From: Spirochaetia bacterium
Lineage (GTDB): Bacteria > Spirochaetota > Spirochaetia > JABMQR01
Direction: 5' to 3'
NCBI GenBank assembly: GCA_016784705.1
Contig: JADHUD010000185.1
Coordinates: 1-5,399, forward strand
DNA length: 5,399 nucleotides
Shown: piece by piece, positions 1 through 5,399 of the stretch
Position numbering within the stretch: position 1 is the stretch's first letter
How the letters are laid out: each line of letters opens with the position of its first letter
The notes under the pieces: model-generated
Told to the model about the DNA's origin: nothing
The model's database searches: none
Seen by the model: the letters and a program-made list of their open reading frames with translations, nothing else
Program-made: the position numbers and the translations under genes

Positions 1-200
1 AAACTGATTTATTTATTTCGCCAGGTTATACCTTTAAGGTAGTTGACTATTTGCTGACAAATTTTCATACACCTGAATCCACGCTGCTAATTCTGGCCGC
101 ATCTTTTGCTGGTTATGATTTTATTATGCGTGCTTATAATGAGGCAATAACAAATGAATACCGATTTTTTTCTTATGGAGATGCAATGCTTATAATTTGA
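1..200 (+). CDS. queA: QueA, S-adenosylmethionine:tRNA ribosyltransferase-isomerase (3' end only)
   Basis: This is the C-terminal tail of QueA, cut by the left edge. Reading from base 3, 65 codons run to a TGA at 198-200. The family enzyme transfers and isomerises the ribosyl part of S-adenosylmethionine onto 7-aminomethyl-7-deazaguanine at tRNA position 34, giving epoxyqueuosine, the step before queuosine; it acts in the cytoplasm. The visible peptide carries the family's C-terminal signatures in order: TDLFISPGY with FKVVD, then LLTNFHTPESTLL (family form NFHxPxSTLL), an AASFAGYD helix, a YNEAI segment and the terminal YRFFSYGDAMLI. QueA is usually about 340 residues, so roughly the last fifth is present, and it ends at the normal place, right after YGDAMLI. 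The last 28 bp overlap the 3' end of the opposing tmk gene. The start, promoter and upstream neighbours are outside the window. Confidence 0.93.
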   Translation, partial: TDLFISPGYTFKVVDYLLTNFHTPESTLLILAASFAGYDFIMRAYNEAITNEYRFFSYGDAMLII

Positions 201-811
201 GAAACAGCAGAAAAAATTTCTCTTTCCAATACTGCTATATTCAAGGTGCCATCAAACCTGATTAAATGAGTTTTATTAGACATTTTGCAAAAGGCTTTTT
301 CATATAAATTATAAACTTTTTCCTGAAATTCCAAAGTTTCAAAATCATCACGGATCTCCCTGTTTGCAATTCTATCAATACATACATCAGGGGGGGTATC
401 AATATAAATTACTATTTCAGGGAAAGGGAACAAACTATTAATTATCTCCACCTCACTATAAGGCGCATCTATTGATTGGTATGCTAAAGAAGAGAAAAAA
501 TAGCGATCAGATACGACTATTCCGCCTTTTTCTGCTGCTGATACAATTCCATCTACCAAATTATACAAGTGATTATCCCTATCTGCTGCAAATAAAAAAG
601 CAAGAGATCTCGGGGTGATTTTAATATCACCTCTTAGAATCTGCCGTATTAATTTTCCAATTTCAGAATTGGTTGGTTCACAGGTAAGGAGAACGCTAGA
701 TCCTGAATTTCTATATTTCTGAGCCAATAAATTTGCCTGTGTGGTAGTACCTGCGCCATCAAGACCTTCGAAAACTATTACATTTTGTAAAATATTCTCT
801 GAATTTTTCAT
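173..811 (-). CDS. tmk: Thymidylate kinase (dTMP kinase), with a lysine-less Walker A motif
   Basis: Complete 212-residue cytoplasmic kinase that converts dTMP + ATP to dTDP + ADP in dTTP synthesis; the length is normal for the family (about 200-215). Motifs in order: P-loop GLDGAGTT at residues 16-23 within VFEGLDGAGTTTQ; TCEPT at 43-47, in the position of the usual REP(G/T) motif; FLFAADR at 72-78; SDRYFFSSLAYQ at 101-112, containing the Tmk DRY/F signature; YIDTPPDV at 136-143; and a lid segment DRIANREIRDDFE at 146-158 with Arg147, Arg151 and Arg154. Basic residues in the lid and none in the variable P-loop positions fit a type II (E. coli-like) enzyme. The oddity is Thr22 where Walker A normally has Lys. 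ATG at 811 is chosen because an in-frame TAG lies three codons upstream and no other good start precedes the P-loop; I see no clear Shine-Dalgarno sequence. The gene is divergent from tamB and convergent with queA, overlapping its end by 28 bp. Confidence 0.95.
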   Translation of the reverse strand: MKNSENILQNVIVFEGLDGAGTTTQANLLAQKYRNSGSSVLLTCEPTNSEIGKLIRQILRGDIKITPRSLAFLFAADRDNHLYNLVDGIVSAAEKGGIVVSDRYFFSSLAYQSIDAPYSEVEIINSLFPFPEIVIYIDTPPDVCIDRIANREIRDDFETLEFQEKVYNLYEKAFCKMSNKTHLIRFDGTLNIAVLEREIFSAVSQIISIASP

Positions 812-869
812 ATAAAACTATTTATAATCTATTTTTTAAAAAAAAAACATATTTATTAGTAATCTTTTA

Positions 870-875
870 TATAAT
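870..875 (+). promoter_or_regulatory. Candidate -10 box for tamB
   Basis: Exact TATAAT hexamer 26 bp upstream of the tamB ATG. It predicts a transcript start near 881-883 and a leader of about 20 nt. No convincing -35 hexamer lies 16-18 bp upstream, and there is no extended-10 TG. In DNA this AT-rich a perfect TATAAT can arise by chance, and a second copy at 887-892 sits too close to the ATG to be useful except for a leaderless transcript. Confidence 0.35.
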
Positions 876-891
876 ATGATTGTTAATATAA

Positions 892-895
892 TGGA
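892..895 (+). promoter_or_regulatory. Weak candidate ribosome binding site for tamB
   Basis: TGGA at 892-895 ends 6 bases before the tamB ATG at 902, at acceptable Shine-Dalgarno spacing but with only a GGA core. No better purine-rich match exists in the 30 bases upstream, so initiation would have to rely on this weak site, on the unstructured AT-rich leader, or on coupling to the 8-codon frame that ends at the start codon. Confidence 0.3.
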
Positions 896-901
896 TATAT
901 A

Positions 902-3900
902 ATGAAAAATTACAATACTGTACTCAATATCGTACTGATAGCCATATTTTTGGTGGTATCAGCACTTGCCTCAATTCCTCTGACTCGTTTTATGGAGGTT
1001 AAGTCAGTATCTTTTATCAACCGCTATATACTTTCTCTTGAAGAAATTTTAGGTTCTGATATTTCATTCAATTTGCAGGATAAAGACATTCTTCGTCATG
1101 TCAAGCTAAACAATGTCGTTATTCAGGACAAATCAGTTTCACGAAATATAATAGCAGATATTGATGAGCTTACTATTGAATATGATCTCATTAAACTCTT
1201 ATTTAAACGGAATTTAGATACATATACCATAAAAGCCGTAATAAGTAATATGTCAGGAAATCTAAATGAATCAGAAATTAAAAGAATAATTTCTCAGATT
1301 AATACCGGGAGAGCGTTTAGTGATCAGAAAGATAATCAAAAGGAAAGTACTGATTATTTTTCGCAATTATTACCCAAACTACTTTTACAGATATATATAC
1401 AGAATTCGAATATTAATATCGAATATGGCCAGACAGTATCAGAAATTAGTGATATTAATCTCAATATTGAAATTGATAAACTGCAATTTCAAACTGGATA
1501 TTTTTCTGCAGATTTCATTGAAACTGAGATTTATAATCCTGAAAATCCATTTGATTCCGTTGGAACTTTACTGATAGAAAATACAACTCTTCAAACTCTT
1601 CGAAATGATAATTATTTTGATTTTAATGCTAATATTTTTAAAACAAATATTCGAATAATTGATAACAGCCTTACTTCTGTATCAAATTTACACACTATCA
1701 CTCTTGATGGTGCCTTTTCTGTTCAGGATGTATCTTTGCATCATATCAATCTTACAATTTTAGATTCAGAATCAGAAAACAAAGATGATGCAAATTCTCT
1801 CTTAATTAAAAGTGGAGTTCTTGATGTTACAGCTAAGCAGAAAAGTTTTTCAAATGAGGTTACATTTAATATTGCATCAGAACGGCTATTCACTGAATTA
1901 AAAAATTTACATAATGATGTGATAACAGCCAATCTGATAAATGCTGATATTTCATTTGATTCTACTCTATCTATTCCGACAGAAATTCCGGCATTAATTT
2001 TCTCTTTTAAAGAATTGGCATTATTTGCTGGATTCTCTGTTGAAACACCGGATCTGAAAGAAGAACAAAATGTGTTACATGTTTCATTAAAAGAGTCCAA
2101 TGTTGAACTGTTTAAGAATCCCACACGAAATACCTACAATATTTTATTGAAAACAGATTCAATCTCCTCAGATATACTGGTTCCCGGATTGTCTCTTTCC
2201 GGAAACGGCCTTATTGAAACACCAACCATACTTCTTGAAACAAAACTGAATCAATTTATTGATATATCTTTTCTATCAGAAGTGAGTACTTTTTCTATGC
2301 TGCTTGAAGATACTGAATTTGCTCTGCAGGCTAATGCGTCAAATATGTATGTCAAGAATAGCGGCAGGAGCTTATCAGGTACCTTGAGTTCAGAATTAAT
2401 CAGTTCACTGCAGCTTGAAAATCACATTGATATCAGTTCAGCAATAGATGTAAAAGCTGACTATGATTATGATAATCAAATTATTAATTCAGATTTACAA
2501 TTAAATTCCATCTACATAGATAATAAAGAGTTTCTTGAAAAAATTTATGGATCTGTGAATATTAATATTCCCAATCGCTTAGCTTCAGGTAATCTGAATA
2601 TACCAGGATTAACAGCTGATTTAAAATACAGTTCTGCAGAAAAAGATATTTCTGCAAATTTGAACATTGATAATTTATCCATTGATACGTACAAAGAACA
2701 AATATCAAGATTTATAGATTTTAGTAAACTGAATTTTTTAACCGGATCAATTTTTGATGCTGCTATATCATTAAATTATCGATTCCCGGAATACGATTTA
2801 ACGTATATAGGAGAATTATCTATAAAAAACCTTTTTATCAATGCAAATCTACCTCCTATAAATTTTGAAACAGGATTAGACGGTAACAGGAGTGATATCT
2901 CTATACATGATGCAAATATTTTTGTCTCAAACTATATAATTTCTCTCGGTGGAACATTTGATATGGTGAACAGAATTCCTGCAATAGAGGTAAACATATT
3001 TTCAAGTGATACAGAACCAAAAAATTTCTCCGAGAACGAAGCATATGATATCCTTCCAATAATTAGTGCCGAAATTTTCGGAAACACTCTATTAGATGGT
3101 GAAATTGCAGTAACTTCTAATCTGCTGCCAGAGGGATCAATACTATCTCACTACTCAATAGGGGGTGCTTTAAACTCTATTGATTTTAATGGCGAGGTTC
3201 AATACAGGGATTTACATTACCCGATTGTGTTAAATGCTGATTTGAATACTATATCTTTAACTGGTATCGGCGGAGATCAAAAACTAGGATTTGCTGAATT
3301 TTCCATTACACAAAAAGCAGATGATTCAATGAAATATTCCGGATCTTTAACACTTAACAACCAACATTTACCGGATACAATATCAACTTTTCTCTCTCAA
3401 CTCAGCTTTGATGCTGCTGTAAATTTTCAATTTAATGATTTACATGATTGGATTTTCAATATTGAAAATGCTGATATAGAAAATATTGTTTTTGGCAGAA
3501 ACTTTGTGACACTCAACTTAGATTCTGTTCAAATTATTCCTGATTTGATAACAATAAAACAGCTCAAATATACCGATTCAGTTTCAAGCTTAGCAGGAGA
3601 AGGTGAAATAAGATACAAATTCATTGATGATCTATCATTTGAATCTTTAATAGATATTAAAAATGATAATGAACAGGTAAAGATCACATTAAATAAAACA
3701 GGAAAAGCAATAAAACTTACAGCAGATATTTCAGGAGGAAGGCTTCTTCATGCTCCCATAGATATAGGGTCTGGAATAGTGGATGGAAGTGTAACTTTAA
3801 CAGGATACAAATCTGAGTTTAATTTTACGTCGGATTTGAGTATTCGTAATGGATTAATGTCACAAAAACACTATGCAGGAAGAGTACTTCTCTTAGGTAA

Positions 3901-5399
3901 TGAGCAGGAATTAAAAATAGAGAATTTTTCCGGTGAGTATGATGGAAGCTCTGTACAAGATTTTTCTCTAAAATATAATTTTATCAGCGGCCTTATTGAA
4001 AGCTCGAGTTTTCAGCAGCTAAAAACAAAGAATGGAATGATAACATTTAATCTTGACCTGAAATCCGAAGTGCAGGAAATTTACTCAATATTTGATGTAT
4101 CTATAGATGAAATTCTCAATCAGAATTTAGTGATTTATAGCACTATTTCAGATATACATTCAAACGGAATTTCACTTCTTGAAGATTTTACCGCTATCGT
4201 AGAAATAGCTAATGGATCAATAGGTGTTGAGGGAGGACCCAATAATTCCATTAAAGCTGAAATTTCAAAAGAAGGTTACGTAAATGCATCGGTAGGACAA
4301 AATATAGAAAGTTCACTACCTTTTTCTTTCTCCTTAACAGGGTCGCTTAAAAACGGTTTAATTGGTGTAAATATAGAAAATATTCAGTTTGATTTGACTT
4401 ATCTTAATTCAATTTTAAGAATATCTGATTATTTGCACTTTGAAACAGGTGACTTATACGGGAATATGCGAGTTACCGGTTCGTTAAAGGACCCCGATTT
4501 TTTTGGTGAGTTGTTTTGTGATTATATTGAATTAACATCATTATTATTACCAGAAAAGGTTAAAGCTGAAAACATCAGTGCATCAATTAGCGAAAAAGCA
4601 CTCTATTTTGTTCCTTTTTATGCTGAAATAGATAATAAATTTTCAGAAATAAACATGCAAATGGATTTAGAGTATTTAATACCCTATTATTATGATATAG
4701 AAATCAACATTCCGGAAAAGGGGAGAGTTCAAATAAAAAACAATTTCTCTAATATAGGGCTGGTTGTTGATGGAATGATTTCAGGTTTACTGAATTTCAA
4801 GGGTGCAGGACCTGATATGCTTATATCGGGGAATTTGAAAATTGATGATGCTGCGATAAGCTTAGATCCTAAAGGGAAAAGTCAGAACTTAGCGCAGCGT
4901 GGAGATATTTCTGCAAATCTGGCATTACAAACAGGAAATAATGTAAAAGCTATTTTACCCAACTTGGATTTTCCTATAATTTCAGCTACTATTTCCGAAA
5001 ACCAAAAATTAAATATTTCATATAATGGTACCAATAAAAATTATCAGGTTTCCAGTGATATGAAACTTCTTGGAGGGGAAATATTTTATTTTCAGAGAAG
5101 TTTTTTTATAACAAGCGGTTTGTTAAAGATGAATGAAAATCACCTGAACAAATTTGATCCGCTGATTAGTATTGAGGCAAAACTCCGTGATTTTGATAAA
5201 AATGGAGAAAAAATTGATATTTTTCTAAAAATACAAAATAACCCAATTAGCAATTTCACACCGGTGTTAAGCTCCAGGCCTGCAAAATCTGTTGCAGAAA
5301 TAGCTGAAATATTGGGGCAAAATATTTTACCTGGAGATTTGTTGAGTGGAACAAATCTTAGTTCTGCTCTTGCTTTGGCTACAATTGCAACTGATGTAA
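902..5399 (+). CDS. tamB: TamB-family (DUF490) envelope assembly / lipid-transport protein, open at right edge
   Basis: One frame stays open from ATG 902 to the window end: 1499 codons with no stop, the 3' end missing. Residues 6-27 are a hydrophobic signal-anchor (TVLNIVLIAIFLVVSALASI within it), placing the rest in the periplasm. The long middle is low-complexity, beta-rich sequence with alternating polar and hydrophobic residues, as in the AsmA/TamB beta-groove. The C-terminal third carries family patterns: GSLKDPDFFG at 1193-1202, GMISGLLNFKGAGPDMLISG at 1291-1310, GGEIFYFQRSFF from 1391, and SSRP at 1457-1460 followed by EIAEILGQ, the equivalent of the family's SxPxLsxxEIxxLLG end motif. 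TamB-family proteins span the periplasm and act with Omp85 proteins in outer-membrane protein assembly and/or in phospholipid transport. At 1499+ residues it exceeds E. coli TamB (about 1260). By my reading it has one Cys (1206) and one Trp (850). The start is chosen because it leads directly into the signal-anchor. Family assignment is firm; the exact role is inferred. Confidence 0.87.
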   Translation, partial: MKNYNTVLNIVLIAIFLVVSALASIPLTRFMEVKSVSFINRYILSLEEILGSDISFNLQDKDILRHVKLNNVVIQDKSVSRNIIADIDELTIEYDLIKLLFKRNLDTYTIKAVISNMSGNLNESEIKRIISQINTGRAFSDQKDNQKESTDYFSQLLPKLLLQIYIQNSNINIEYGQTVSEISDINLNIEIDKLQFQTGYFSADFIETEIYNPENPFDSVGTLLIENTTLQTLRNDNYFDFNANIFKTNIRIIDNSLTSVSNLHTITLDGAFSVQDVSLHHINLTILDSESENKDDANSLLIKSGVLDVTAKQKSFSNEVTFNIASERLFTELKNLHNDVITANLINADISFDSTLSIPTEIPALIFSFKELALFAGFSVETPDLKEEQNVLHVSLKESNVELFKNPTRNTYNILLKTDSISSDILVPGLSLSGNGLIETPTILLETKLNQFIDISFLSEVSTFSMLLEDTEFALQANASNMYVKNSGRSLSGTLSSELISSLQLENHIDISSAIDVKADYDYDNQIINSDLQLNSIYIDNKEFLEKIYGSVNINIPNRLASGNLNIPGLTADLKYSSAEKDISANLNIDNLSIDTYKEQISRFIDFSKLNFLTGSIFDAAISLNYRFPEYDLTYIGELSIKNLFINANLPPINFETGLDGNRSDISIHDANIFVSNYIISLGGTFDMVNRIPAIEVNIFSSDTEPKNFSENEAYDILPIISAEIFGNTLLDGEIAVTSNLLPEGSILSHYSIGGALNSIDFNGEVQYRDLHYPIVLNADLNTISLTGIGGDQKLGFAEFSITQKADDSMKYSGSLTLNNQHLPDTISTFLSQLSFDAAVNFQFNDLHDWIFNIENADIENIVFGRNFVTLNLDSVQIIPDLITIKQLKYTDSVSSLAGEGEIRYKFIDDLSFESLIDIKNDNEQVKITLNKTGKAIKLTADISGGRLLHAPIDIGSGIVDGSVTLTGYKSEFNFTSDLSIRNGLMSQKHYAGRVLLLGNEQELKIENFSGEYDGSSVQDFSLKYNFISGLIESSSFQQLKTKNGMITFNLDLKSEVQEIYSIFDVSIDEILNQNLVIYSTISDIHSNGISLLEDFTAIVEIANGSIGVEGGPNNSIKAEISKEGYVNASVGQNIESSLPFSFSLTGSLKNGLIGVNIENIQFDLTYLNSILRISDYLHFETGDLYGNMRVTGSLKDPDFFGELFCDYIELTSLLLPEKVKAENISASISEKALYFVPFYAEIDNKFSEINMQMDLEYLIPYYYDIEINIPEKGRVQIKNNFSNIGLVVDGMISGLLNFKGAGPDMLISGNLKIDDAAISLDPKGKSQNLAQRGDISANLALQTGNNVKAILPNLDFPIISATISENQKLNISYNGTNKNYQVSSDMKLLGGEIFYFQRSFFITSGLLKMNENHLNKFDPLISIEAKLRDFDKNGEKIDIFLKIQNNPISNFTPVLSSRPAKSVAEIAEILGQNILPGDLLSGTNLSSALALATIATDV

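Larger units (their letters stand above)
812..901. promoter_or_regulatory. Divergent promoter region between tmk and tamB
   Basis: This 90-bp spacer separates the start codons of tmk (- strand) and tamB (+ strand) and is extremely AT-rich (9 G/C bases by count). It contains T6 (832-837) followed directly by A10 (838-847), and several TATAAT-like hexamers in both orientations. Because the genes diverge, both promoters should lie here. For tmk, the best -10 on the - strand is TATAAA at 826-821, which would give a leader of only a few bases; a TTAACA at 886-881 is a possible -35 for a different start site but has no good -10 at the right distance. The A tract may act as an UP-like or rigid DNA element. 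The promoter role follows from gene layout and base composition, not from a strong consensus pair. Confidence 0.5.

Noticed and set aside
199..222. Inverted repeat GAGAAA/TTTCTC just after the queA stop, as a possible terminator
   Set aside because: A six-pair, mostly A-T stem with a 12-nt loop and no following T-tract is too weak to call an intrinsic terminator.
887..892. Second exact TATAAT upstream of tamB as a promoter
   Set aside because: It would place the transcript start only a few bases from the ATG, and its -35 position (CTTTTA at 864-869) is poor; TATAAT is frequent by chance in a 10% GC spacer.
1320..1574. 84-codon open frame on the + strand, out of frame with tamB
   Set aside because: It lies wholly inside tamB. 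Its product is an Ile/Lys/Arg/Tyr-rich string with no motif, as expected from reading AT-rich coding DNA in the wrong frame.
1741..2124. 127-codon open frame on the - strand opposite tamB
   Set aside because: It is antisense to a continuous, family-consistent tamB frame, has no recognisable domain or ribosome binding site, and its Ser/Asn/Phe-rich composition mirrors the tamB codons.
902..5399. Possibility that the long + strand protein is a surface adhesin, autotransporter or LPS-export protein
   Set aside because: The N-terminal signal-anchor, AsmA-like beta-rich middle and the C-terminal SSRP...EIAEILG region fit TamB/DUF490 specifically; no autotransporter barrel, cell-wall anchor or regular adhesin repeats are visible.
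1..5399. Mobile element, CRISPR array, defence system, tRNA or riboswitch
   Set aside because: No terminal inverted repeats, direct-repeat arrays, transposase or recombinase frames, cloverleaf-like sequence or structured leader could be found; almost all bases are accounted for by three core genes.

Overview
The window is AT-rich chromosomal DNA from what looks like a diderm (double-membrane) bacterium. It holds ordinary core genes: the 3' tail of queA (tRNA queuosine synthesis) on the + strand at the left edge, a complete tmk (thymidylate kinase) on the - strand, and a very long + strand gene for a TamB-family envelope protein that fills positions 902-5399 and is still open at the right edge. 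A TamB protein implies an outer membrane. The low GC, the lysine-less P-loop of Tmk (which I recall, without being able to check, from treponemal Tmk proteins) and the very large TamB make a spirochaete of the Treponema/Spirochaeta type my best guess. That assignment is inference at moderate-to-low confidence.

Layout: queA (ends at 200) and tmk (ends at 173) converge and overlap by 28 bp, so there is no intergenic space and no recognisable terminator between them. tmk and tamB diverge from a 90-bp spacer (812-901) of only about 10% G+C. The spacer carries a T6A10 tract and TATAAT-type -10 boxes and must hold the promoters of both genes unless they are read from outside. The tamB reading frame has no stop from 902 to the last base (1499 codons by my translation). 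It ends within the conserved C-terminal TamB domain, so only a short tail should be missing. A bamA/Omp85-type partner gene is the natural expectation just downstream, but it is not visible here.

The three genes do not form a pathway. QueA modifies tRNA, Tmk makes dTDP for DNA synthesis, and TamB works in the envelope, in outer-membrane protein assembly and/or phospholipid transport. I found no mobile element, CRISPR array, tRNA, rRNA, riboswitch or phage-like feature, and nothing that amounts to a new biological system. The points most worth a second look are the Walker A Lys-to-Thr change in Tmk, the size and composition of the TamB protein, and the compact divergent promoter region.
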